Shown: positions 35,915-44,935 of the stretch, piece after piece
Numbering within the stretch: the stretch's first letter is position 1
How the letters are laid out: the number at the start of each line of letters is the position of its first letter
Assembly (NCBI GenBank): GCA_039654915.1
Contig: JBDJPA010000011.1
Coordinates: 1,364,001-1,428,000, forward strand
DNA: 64,000 nucleotides
Reading direction: 5' to 3'
Source of the DNA: Aquilaria yunnanensis
Taxonomy: Eukaryota; Streptophyta; Magnoliopsida; Malvales; Thymelaeaceae
Translations under genes and position numbers: made by a program
The notes under the pieces: model-generated
Told to the model about the DNA's origin: nothing
Databases searched by the model: none
Seen by the model: only the letters and a program-made list of their open reading frames with translations

Positions 35915-37455
35915 CATATAAAGATTATTTTTAGTTCTGCAGAAATAATAAAAAAAAGTTAGTGACTTGTATAAATGAAATAGAAAAAAAAAATTAGAGG
36001 ATTAAAGAGGAATTTTACTGTAAATTTAAATCGACTTTTAATCGAGGCGTAGGATCACGATCGGATTTGGCCTTTGATTTGATATCGCTCGACGGTGGAC
36101 GATTGGATTGACGACGGATGCTGTGCTTATTAAATGATTTTTTTTTGTTATTGTTTTGTAAGGTTTTTAGATGATTATCCAAACCATGGATCTTATCAGA
36201 CCACCCGGACATGGATATTATAACTTACTGGTTTGCGATTTGGATTTTCGTTATTTAATTTTAATTTTTTTTAATATCCAAACCATGGATCTTACCAGAT
36301 CACCTGGACATGGATATGATCCGTCTTAGAATTTTATCAAACCTACTAAGAACGGATTTGCAAACATTTAAATATTTCTTAACCAATAATTTGGTACACA
36401 TTTAATATATTACAAGAATGAAAATTAAACTATTCTAAAATCCAATAAATATACATGAATATACATATCAAATCAAAATCCTATATTGTTCTCCTATGTC
36501 AATTCAATGATCAAATTTAATGCAAGGTCAAACCAATATTAATAAAGAAAACAAAGAAAAGTATGAATAATGAAAATCTTGCTGTCAGGGGTTAATCTGC
36601 AACATAAAATATGTTAGTGACTTAAATGAACAAAACAAAGAAAGCTAAGGACTAAACAAGGATTTTACCAAAAAAAAGTAAAAGAACAGTCTTTGACTTA
36701 GTCAAAAACGAAATCTGTTCTTCGTCTTCGTCAATGGCTGGGAGGTTGCGACCGAGAGAACGATGGCGCAAGGGAGGCGGGACGCGAGGAGGTTGGAGCG
36801 GTGGCGTGGGAGGCTGGCAGAGCGTCGGACGGGGCAGCACGACGCAAGGGAAGAGCAGCAGCCCGAGCAGGAGGCTGGGCTGGAGACGCGAGGAAGAGGT
36901 GGAGCGGTGGCGCGGGAGAGGTGCGTGGAGCGGCAGCGCGACGCGAGGGAAGAGCAGCAGCACGAGCAGGAGGCTGGGCGCAAGGCGAGACGGCGAGGGG
37001 AGTCATCGGCGGGGGAGCTGGCCGGAGGGATGAGATGGCGGAGATGAAGGAGGAGGAGTGATTAGAGCAGAGAGGAGTCGGTGAGAAGGAGGGGAAGATG
37101 AGAAGGAGCTCTGTTCTGAGCTCTCTGTCTCTCAGAGAGTGGGATCGAGAGCAGAAAAGAAGGGGGGAAGAGAAGCTTTTGGAGAGCGCGAGAAGAGAGA
37201 GCCGTGTGGAAGTGAAAGAAGAGTTTTCTTTTCTTTTTTCTCTTTTTTTAATTATATACATATAGGTATCTATATATTATTTTTAACTAACCTTAAAATG
37301 CCCCCATAAGCTATTTAATTTTTAAATAATTTAATTAATTAATAATAATAATTAATTTAATTAATTTTTTTAATTTTAATTAATTAATTTTTTAAAATTA
37401 ATATTTTTTTTTATTTTTTTATTTTTTAAGGATCGGACGAAATTGGGTGTCAACA
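34677..37455 (-). repeat. 3' LTR (2779 bp)
   Basis: Downstream LTR of the minus-strand element. It contains AAT microsatellites (about 35640-35910), repeated AAGTTAGTAAAGTTAG phrases, and a GC-rich block at 36730-37100. In that block a 98-bp unit (GACGCAAGGGAAGAGCAGCAG at 36841, again at 36939) is duplicated relative to the other LTR. Open frames in the block, for example 36731-37258 on the minus strand, are low-complexity and lack domains. Confidence 0.92.
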
Positions 37456-37470
37456 GCTGCCCCCCTTTGC
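37456..37470 (-). other. Polypurine tract
   Basis: The minus strand reads GCAAAGGGGGGCAGC directly before the LTR start TGTTGACACC. Its position and purine content fit the plus-strand primer of reverse transcription. Confidence 0.85.
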
Positions 37471-37569
37471 ATGCTTCATGGGGCATGATGTATGCAAAGT
37501 CGTTACCAAATTTCGTCCGGCTTAGCTAGGCATTGAGGACCTTTTCGCCGCCTAAATCATGAGGTTATG

Positions 37570-38437
37570 GAATCCTCTTTAGAACCTTGACGATAGGAAC
37601 TCTCCTATCATTGAAAGTTTGAGTGAATGAGGTTAAGGAACTCTCCTTAGAACCTTTGCGATAAGAACTTTCTTATCGTTGAAGAAAGATTGATAATTGA
37701 TTATTTGAGGTTTAAGGAACTCTCCTTAGAACCTCGACGATAGAAACTCTCCTATCGTTGAAAGTTTGAGGTTAAGGAACTCTCCTTAGAACCTCGGCGA
37801 TAAGAACTCTCTTATCGTTGAAGAAAAATTGATAATTGATTGTTTGAGGTTTAAGGAACTCTCCTTGGAACCTCGACGATAGGAACTCTCCTATCGTTGA
37901 AAGTTTGAGGTTAATGAACTCTCCTTAGAACCTCGGCGATAGGAACTCTCCTATCATTGAAAGTAAAATTAATTGAATGAGGTTAAGGAACTCTCCTTGA
38001 ACCTCGACGATAGGAACTTTCCTATCGTTGAAAGTAAAATTGATTGAATGAGGTTAAGGAACTCTCCTTGAACCTCGATGATAGGAACTTTCCTATCGTT
38101 GAAAGTAAAATTGATTGAATGAGGTTAAGGAACTCTCCTTGAACCTTGAAGAGAGGAACTTTCCTATCGTTGAAAGTAAAATTGATTGAATGAGGTTAAG
38201 GAACTCTCTTTGAACCTCGACGATAGGAACTTTCCTATCGTTGAAAGTAAAATTGATTGAATGAGGTTAAGGAACTCTCCTTGAACCTCGACAATAGGAA
38301 CTTTCCTATCGTTGAAAGTAAAATTGATTGAATGAGGTTAAGGAACTCTCCTTGAACCTCGACGATAGGAACTTTCCTATCGTTGAAAGTAAAATTGATT
38401 GAATGAGGTTAAGGAACTCTCCTTGAATCTCGACGAT
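37570..38437 (-). repeat. 71-bp tandem array with two hairpins per unit
   Basis: About a dozen units follow one another; the last six (starts at 38050, 38121, 38192, 38263 and on) keep an exact 71-bp spacing and are nearly identical, while earlier ones are more variable. Each unit has two perfect or near-perfect palindromes: AGGTTAAGGAACTCTCCTTG with its AACCT partner, and CGATAGGAACTTTCCTATCG. The array lies just upstream of the PPT, so every genomic transcript would contain it. Function is unknown. Confidence 0.92.
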
Positions 38438-38947
38438 ATTTATACAAAAGCAATTGAAATCGAAATATCTTTCTTCGAAAGTGTGAATTTTCATAGCAGA
38501 CGTGTACAAAAATTTAGACTTCGATAAGATGAGTGAATCTTGATGATGACAATAACACTGACAAATTATGTAAAGGGAACGAATGTTTGGAATCAATATC
38601 CAAGGTTTCATCTAATATTTTCTTCAGTAAATATAGATTCCCTTGTGAGATATGTCATCCAAATAAGGTTGAAGCTTAACTACCCCAAAATGTCATGCCT
38701 AGTAGACCTAAGAGGATGCGTCTCAAGAGCAATTAAAATTACTCTTTACTCAGCCATTCCAACCTAAAGGTATTGTTCTATGGTTTTAATATCAGCATGA
38801 ACGAAACTATCTTATAAGATAACGAAATTCCCTGAAAAGAAAAACTGAAATACGAAAGAAAATGCTGATAATAAAACTAAAGGACAAGAAAAACAGATCG
38901 GATCGCTTCTTCTTCCACAATACTTCAACAGGGTGAGTAGAGGACAA
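38438..38947. other. Internal spacer between the LOG-like gene and the tandem array
   Basis: Probably the 3' flank of the LOG-like gene. No coding signal recognised. Confidence 0.4.
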
Positions 38948-39571
38948 TTATGGGATCAAACTGGTCGGGAAAGACTGTCGTGTCCAGTCTATCTGAATCA
39001 TTGCTGGATCTGGTTCAGGAACAAAAGCTTGCATTTTATCTAGCAATTCTTCAGCAGTTGTTGCGGATATTATGATTCGTCGTGCCACTCTTGATATGAA
39101 ATTCTTCTGCATAGCATAATCCACAAAAGCTATCAGACCTGTAAAGAAATTGTTAACATTCAACAGCCCAATGGGTTTCTTATGCAAATTAAGTTGGGCC
39201 ATGGAAGCAATTTGAAAGACTTCTCCCAATGTGCCAAAACCACCTGGTAGAGCGATAAAAGCATCAGCATTTAAAAGCATTTGTAACACACGCTCTTACA
39301 AATTTTTAACCACTAATTCTTCTCCAATCGTGCCCCCAGAAACAAATTTCAAAGGTCCAGGGATAATACCCAAAACTTGGCTTTCTCCTAGAGATGCTGC
39401 TGATGCTACACCTCCCATTAATCCAACACTACCTCCTCCATAAACTAAGTGTATTTTTTGCTCAGCTAATACCCTACCCAAATGGTTGGCTGCCTTTAAG
39501 TACTCTTCATCTTTTCCAGGAAAGGCTCCAGAAAATACACAAATACTTCAGGATTTGGAAGTTTTCTCCAT
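38948..39571 (-). pseudogene. LOG-like cytokinin riboside 5'-monophosphate phosphoribohydrolase, intronless, two stops
   Basis: One reading frame of 208 codons including the terminal stop matches a full-length plant LOG protein, the enzyme that releases active cytokinin bases from their ribotides. Seen in order: SICVFSGAFPGKDEEYL near the N-terminus, YGGGSVGLMG, GIIPGPLKF, and the family signature PGGFGTLGE within DAFIALPGG, then KPIGLLNVNNFF. Two in-frame stops break it, TGA at codon 8 (39548-39550) and TAA at 39293-39295; otherwise no frameshift was found. Known plant LOG genes have several introns, so this copy probably derives from a spliced mRNA. Length equals the family norm. A TATA box lies about 45 bases before the ATG. 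It is colinear with the retrotransposon and follows the cysteine-rich ORFs. Readthrough or reinitiation at a downstream ATG could yield only partial protein. Confidence 0.88.
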
Positions 39572-39611
39572 TCCTATCCTCATCCTTGTGAGAGAAGGAG
39601 AAAAAAGGATA

Positions 39612-39619
39612 TATTTATA
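39612..39619 (-). promoter_or_regulatory. TATA box before the LOG-like gene
   Basis: The minus strand reads TATAAATA, 41-48 bases upstream of the LOG-like ATG, with the 84-bp spacer repeats directly upstream. The arrangement looks like an independent promoter inside the element. Confidence 0.55.
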
Positions 39620-39639
39620 GAGATAAAGAGATAATTTTA

Positions 39640-39985
39640 TTTTCAAGAGTGGATATATTATTGTCGGAAAAGGAGAAAATTTTCAAAAGTGACAGTTATA
39701 CATATTAATCGTGACTATGACTCATGTCAGGAATGGGTACATTATCGTCAAAAGAGGAGAAAAATTTCAAAAGCAACTAGCATACACAGTAGTCGTGACT
39801 GTAGCTTACGTCAGGAGTAGGCACGTGATTGTCGGATGAGAAGGAAAATTTCAAAAGTGGCAACTATATACAGTAGTCATAACTGTACCTCATGTCAGGA
39901 GTAGGTACATTATTGGGAGGATAATTTCAAAAGTGACAGCTAGCATGTACAGTAATCGTGACTTTGGTCCACGTCTTCCACTGAT
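39640..39985 (-). repeat. 84-bp promoter-like tandem repeats with a TGACGTAAG box
   Basis: Phrases GTCAGGA, TACATTATYGTC, ATTTCAAAAG and ACAGTARTCGTGACT recur with about 84-bp spacing (GTCAGGA at 39726, 39810, 39894). Related text separates the cysteine-rich ORF copies at about 40720-40800 and 41540-41650. One unit reads TGACGTAAG on the minus strand (39805-39813), the core of as-1-type plant and viral enhancers. Other units have degenerate forms. Confidence 0.6.
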
Positions 39986-40025
39986 TTTTTTTTTTTTTTG
40001 CATCCAGTAATGGCTTCAATGCCTT

Positions 40026-40590
40026 CTATGAATCGGCGATTTGCATCCCATCCAGTTTTCTCACAAACTGGCAAACTTGGTCGTTTAAAGTCAGATTCCC
40101 AAGACTGTAACGATCTCGTTCTTTTTGGAGAATTATCCATAATCCAACAATCTCAAATTGCACTATTCCGCAAGAATGCGCTTCAAGAACCTCTCGGATA
40201 TCTTCCAGAGATTCCTTACGCAAGCCATTCTTAATGAATCTTATTCTATCATTACGATTTCTGGTGATCACTCCTGGAGAACGACATTTATTGCCGCAAA
40301 TCTACCATCCACAATTATGACAAACACCTAGCCTTTTTGCTCTTCTTTTTTTTGGCATAAGCGCTTTTACCAAAGCCGGGCATACGGGGAAAGAACGCTT
40401 CTGGAACTTCACCAGCTGAACGAACCTTAGCTTCGATTAGCCACCACATATTATCAAGAATGCCTTTGTGCATAAATACTCTGAATCGTTCACATCTAGC
40501 TTGATAAATCTTTTTAAGAACATTTATTGGGAAGGAAGGAAAATACTTTCGTAAGGCGGAAAGAAAAGACTCCATTGATGAATGAGACAT
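40026..40590 (-). pseudogene. Cysteine-rich basic ORF, copy 3 (viral nucleic-acid-binding-protein-like), broken
   Basis: Third and most damaged copy of the repeated small gene. The N-terminal part from the ATG at 40590 is open to 40315, but the frame changes in an A-rich tract near 40340-40360 and the cysteine block (C-x2-C...C-x3-C) continues in another frame with a stop inside it. The C-terminal part is open again to 40026. Strong similarity to the other two copies over the whole length shows all three descend from one gene by tandem duplication. It lies between copy 2 and the LOG-like gene, all on the same strand. Confidence 0.75.
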
Positions 40591-40683
40591 TTAAGAGAAA
40601 AAGAAAGAAATTAGTGATTGTAGGAAACGAAAATAACTGACTTTGAGAGTCATGGAGTACCGTATCCAGCAAGAAGAACACGC

Positions 40684-40690
40684 ATTTATA
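40684..40690 (-). promoter_or_regulatory. TATA box before copy 3
   Basis: TATAAAT on the minus strand 94 bases upstream of the copy 3 ATG, in a spacer shared with copy 2. Confidence 0.5.
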
Positions 40691-40839
40691 GTGATGAAAG
40701 GATAACGCGTTTATTACGCTTACAGAAGCAAGTACATTATTGTTAAAAGAAAAGAAAAATGACAGCTTATATGTACAGCAATCATGACTGTGGCTCTCAT
40801 CTTCTACTGGTTTATGTCCAGTAATGGATTCAATGCCTT

Positions 40840-41388
40840 CTATAAGTCGGGGATTTGCTTCTCATCCAGTTTTCTTACAAGCTGGCAAACAGGGTCATTT
40901 ACAGTCAGATTTTGGGGACTGTAACGGTCTCGTTATTTATGGTAAGTTCTCCATAAATCGACTATTTCGCATTGTACTATTCCACAAGAATGTGTTTCAA
41001 GAGTCCCTCGGATATCCTCCAGAGATTCCTTACGCAAACCATTCTTAATGAATTTTCTTTTATCTTCACGATTTTTGGAGATGTACCCTAAAGAGCGGCA
41101 CTTAGTATTGCAATTTCATCGTCCGCATTTATAACAGACATCTAGCCTATTTGCTCTTCGCTTTTTGGCATAAGCGTTTTTACCTAAGCCGGGCATACGA
41201 GGCATGAATGCATCTGAAACTTCACCAGCCGAACGGACCTTCGCTTCAATTATCCACTGCACATTGTTAGGAACGCCATTGCGTATAAAAACTCTGATTC
41301 TTTCACATCTAGCATGGTAGATCTTTTTAAGAACATTTATTGGAAGAAAAGGAAAGTACTTTCGCAGGATAGAAAGAGTAGAATCCAT
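40840..41388 (-). pseudogene. Cysteine-rich basic ORF, copy 2 (viral nucleic-acid-binding-protein-like), broken
   Basis: A 549-bp unit with the same total length and frame as copy 1. It is open from the ATG at 41388 to a stop at codon 91, which replaces the tryptophan of the cysteine block (CYKCGR, stop). A second stop lies further on. The basic stretch YAKKRRA before the cysteines is kept. The preserved length but broken frame indicates decay by point mutation after duplication. Confidence 0.8.
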
Positions 41389-41508
41389 TGATGAGAGAAG
41401 AATTTGAGGAATGAGGGAAATGACTCAGTTATTGTAGAAAACTGAAATAACCGACTTTAGAAGTCACAGAATACCGTATCCGCTGCTTAATCGGAAAGAA
41501 GAACACGC

Positions 41509-41515
41509 ATTTATA
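41509..41515 (-). promoter_or_regulatory. TATA box before copy 2
   Basis: TATAAAT on the minus strand 121 bases upstream of the copy 2 ATG, within the repeated spacer that also carries ACCGTATCCGC and GAACACGCA phrases shared with the other units. Confidence 0.5.
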
Positions 41516-41677
41516 ATGATGAAAGGATAATGTGTCGATTACACTTCCGGGAGCAAGTACATTATTGTCAAAAGAAAATGTAAATTTTTCCAAATATGAC
41601 AAATTGTATGTACAATAATTGTGACTGTGGCTCACATCTTCCACTGGTCTTATGTCCAGTAACGGCATTAACGGCTT

Positions 41678-42226
41678 CTATGAGTCGAGGATTTGTTTCC
41701 CATCCAGTTTTCTTACAAGCTGGCAAACAAGGTCGTTTACAGTCAGATTCCCGGGACTGTATCATTCTCGTTCTTCATGAAAAATACTCCATAAACCAAG
41801 AAGTTCACGTTGCACAGATCCACAAGAATGCGTATCAAGAGTCAATTGGATATCATCCGATGAGTCCTTACTCAGGTCATTCTTGATGAATCGTATTTTA
41901 TCTTCTTGATTATTAGAGATCATTCCTAAAGAACGACATTTAGTATTACAAGTCCACCGTCCACATTTATGGCAGACTTGTAACCTTTTTGCTCTTCGCT
42001 TTTTGGCATAAGAGCTTCTGCCTATACCAGGCATGTGAGTCACAAATGCCTCTGGGATTTCACCTGTTAGACGAACCTTAGCTTCGATTAACCATCGTAC
42101 ATCTTCAAGGATTCCTTTGTGCATCAAAACTCTTAATTGTTCACAGCGAACTCGGTAGATCTTTTTGAGGATGTTCATTGGGAGAGAAGGAAAATATTTT
42201 CGTAAGGCAGAAAAGGTAGGATCCAT
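41678..42226 (-). pseudogene. Cysteine-rich basic ORF, copy 1 (viral nucleic-acid-binding-protein-like), nearly intact
   Basis: Best preserved copy: open for 154 codons from the ATG at 42226, then one TGA (41762-41764), with the frame continuing to a shared stop at 41678. Residues 75-81 are KKRRAKR, and cysteines at 85, 88, 93 and 97 form C-x2-C-x4-C-x3-C, preceded by GIGRSSYA. The order glycine-arginine, tyrosine, basic run, CxxC is the signature I recall for the small cysteine-rich proteins at the 3' end of carlavirus-like genomes (Pfam Carla_C4 and Viral_NABP), which bind nucleic acid and in several viruses suppress RNA silencing. The N-terminal helical half is also of that type but longer. 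Viral origin and function are inference; an unrelated zinc-binding protein of the retroelement is the alternative. Confidence 0.7.
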
Positions 42227-44010
42227 TTTTTAGAGGGAAGTAAAAGAAAGAATGGAGGAAGAATCAGTTATTATGGGCAACTAAGAGAACCGACTTGAGA
42301 GTCACGGAGTACCGTATCCGCCGCTTAACCGGAAAAGTGGATCCTACTTTATTTTGATGTGATTGATATTTCTTATCTTTGATATTCCATCCAGCTGACG
42401 TCGATCCAGTCCTTGATTATTGAATCCATTGTCCACTTTTGACAAAGTTTTCAACGACAATATTTCTTGATGTCCGCCTTATCTTTGACCATAGCTATCT
42501 CTTATCTTGGATACTGCTAAGCTGGCACCAATCTTTTCCTTCCAAGTGTAGCCTCGATTATTGAATCAATTTCCAGGCTTTTGACAATATTGTCTACTTT
42601 ATCATTGAATTCCTGATGGGGTTGATTCCAGCGTATTAGCTGTGCATCCAGTAATATATTGGTAAGAGCTGATATCATTGAGGTCTCAGCTTATACTGCT
42701 GTAACTGTGCCGTGGATGTGCTTCCCATTTGATCCCTGTCATGTAAAAGCCATGCATGTATGATGTGAAATGCATGAATGCAGAGCATGCGTAATTGATG
42801 GTTCCTTTTTTTTGTTTTGGATTTTTTTTTTATGGATCTAGTTCTTCATATCTTTGCTTTACTGGATCTTCTTTATGATTGCCTTCTTGGACTATCATTG
42901 AATCTCTTTATGCTTTCCAGCTTTTGTTCATTGCCTCAAAAGCCCAACTCTTTTCAAAAATCCCCTTTCTTTGACTTGTTCTTTAAATTTTGGCCTCAGC
43001 TTCTTTAATGTTTGCCCGCCTCATACTTTATGCCTTTCTTTGGGTACTCATCCCTTGTCATGGATTTCATAGCATCGAAGGCTTAACTTTCAATGTCTGC
43101 CCTTTTTCTTGTGTCCGGGCTTACACATACTTATCCCCATGTTATAATCTGAATGATTGCTCTTCCTTAAACTCAAGTTTTGCTCCATAAGACTTGCCCC
43201 CTTTGTTTATTGAGCTTCTTCATTGACAGTACTCTTCTAACGCTTCATAGAGAGTACTTTGCCCCCCTGAATATGGTGTTTATGTGGATAAAAGGTATCA
43301 TCTCGCCTTTGATTTAAAAGAAGGTCGAGCATTTCTAGACCTTTGTGATGGCCCTCAATCGTGAATTTCTCTTACAAGAATCACATCTTCTTAAAGAATG
43401 TCTCAAGCTATCTCCTCACTTTTAAGTCTACACACATTAATGAATAATGGTTTGGCCTTAAAGAAAAACTTTCATCAATTTGCAAAGCTTGAAAAAGTAA
43501 TTTACGGTCTTTGTCTTTAATTAAAATGTCCTGTCATTCTTCCCCTTTCCAACTCGAAGACATAAACTATACAAGGCAATAAGATAGAAACGTAATTCAT
43601 AATGATAGTTTTTTTATGAATGAGGATGATATCAAGAGGTAAATGTTAGGTCTGAGGAAAGTTAAGTTTGAGTGGTGTGAAAGAAGGGTCTTTTAATACT
43701 ACTCGTGAGCATATCTAATTACGGTGAAAAATTCAATAGTGAAGACCTCAAACTTGCCACCTTTTCCAGAAAGTTAGACCTCATCTGTTGCCCCCCAACT
43801 ATTGTAATCTTTATGTACGCTTGGTTTGAGGGTTTCTTTTGTCTTCTAAACCGCCTTTGCAGGTTTTCAGTCTAGAATCCATAGCTCACTTTTTTTTTTC
43901 TTTTGCTTTAACTTAAGCCTCTTTTTTTTTTGTTTATTTTTTTTTTGTTGTTGTTGTTTTTTTTTTTGTGTGAGCTATGGTGATGACATACTTGATAACT
44001 CTATTGAAAT
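42227..44010. other. Internal region of the retrotransposon, no domain recognised
   Basis: This lies between the cassette and the gag side, where pol would be expected in an autonomous element. No PR, RT, RH or INT motif could be read in any frame; open frames are short. A second purine-rich tract (GTTGGGGGGCAAC on the minus strand, about 43787-43799) resembles a PPT without an LTR behind it. Confidence 0.5.
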
Positions 44011-44320
44011 GAGATGACTCAAGTGGCTTTGCTTGCTCGTGCTTGCTCTCTGTCTCTTTTTTTGGTTTTGAATTTTCCCTTGTTGCCTTTTGATGGAAGG
44101 GATGAACTTCTTTTCTTTTTGGAGTTTGTGTTGCGGAGAACCGAGATTATAGCCTTCTTGAAGTGAGATGACTCAAGTGGATTTACTTGCTTGTGCTTGC
44201 TCTTAGTCTCTTTTTGTTTTGGATTTGAATTTTCCCTTGTTGTCTTTTGATGGAAGGGATGAACTTCTTTTCTTTTTTGAAATTTGTTTTGCGGAAAACT
44301 GGAACATTTTTTTTTTGTGT
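44011..44320 (-). repeat. 154-bp tandem duplication
   Basis: GAGATGACTCAAGTGG occurs at 44011 and at 44165, followed by closely similar text (GATGGAAGGGATGAACTTCT in both). A lysine-rich minus-strand frame at 44019-44357 spans both copies and owes its internal repetition to the duplication; it has no recognised domain. Confidence 0.85.
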
Positions 44321-44935
44321 TGAGCATTTGTGAGAATTGGGAGGCGACTGAAGTCATTTAATATGAGAGCTACCTTCTTTGGAAGCTAACCCGAGACTTC
44401 TTGTAAGAATGTTGATAACCACTGTGAATTCTTTTTTTTAGAGTTGAGGTGCAAACATTTGAAATCCTTCTTACTAGATTTGGCAGCACTTTCAAGGTCA
44501 CTATTATCAAATCTCCCTTAACTTTCATTTTTACCCACGAGTAGTATCTTTTACAAAGTAAAATTTGATGGCAATAATGGGTAGTGTAATGGCAAAGAGT
44601 GAGAGATAGATGTAAAAATGGAATTTTTGGTAAAGAGTGGTAGAATGTGTGGATGTAAAAATTGAATTTTAGGTAAAAAGTGGTAGAATGCACACATTAC
44701 ATCTTTTTGTTGTACCAGAAAAAAGAATACCAAGTGTCCATTTAACAAAGACTACACCCTAGATTCTGGACTAAATCTAGGAGATTTTTACTATTAGATT
44801 ACTTTGACAAGCTCTCAAAGATGTAAGTTTAGTAAAAGGATTCCCTGTCATTCAAAAGTGTGTGCGAACTGTTAGGTCAGATCTAACTTGGAGCTCTTCC
44901 AAAATCAATGTAATTCCAGCTCGAAATCTTCACTT

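Noticed and set aside
36731..37261. Long GC-rich open frame on the minus strand (176 codons) and its counterpart at 49043-49507
   Set aside because: Low-complexity Ala/Pro/Ser-rich translation that is open in several frames at once, differs between the two LTRs because of a 98-bp indel, and has no domain.
37570..38437. CRISPR-like regular repeat array
   Set aside because: The units are contiguous 71-bp tandem repeats without unique spacers, in a plant retrotransposon; no cas genes exist in this context.
40026..42226. Integration of a whole plant RNA virus genome
   Set aside because: No replicase, movement or coat protein similarity was seen around the cysteine-rich ORFs; only this one gene type is present, triplicated, inside an LTR element.
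42227..44010. Hidden pol gene of the retrotransposon
   Set aside because: I looked for protease, RT (YxDD-type), RNase H and integrase motifs on the minus strand and found none; open frames are short and unrelated.
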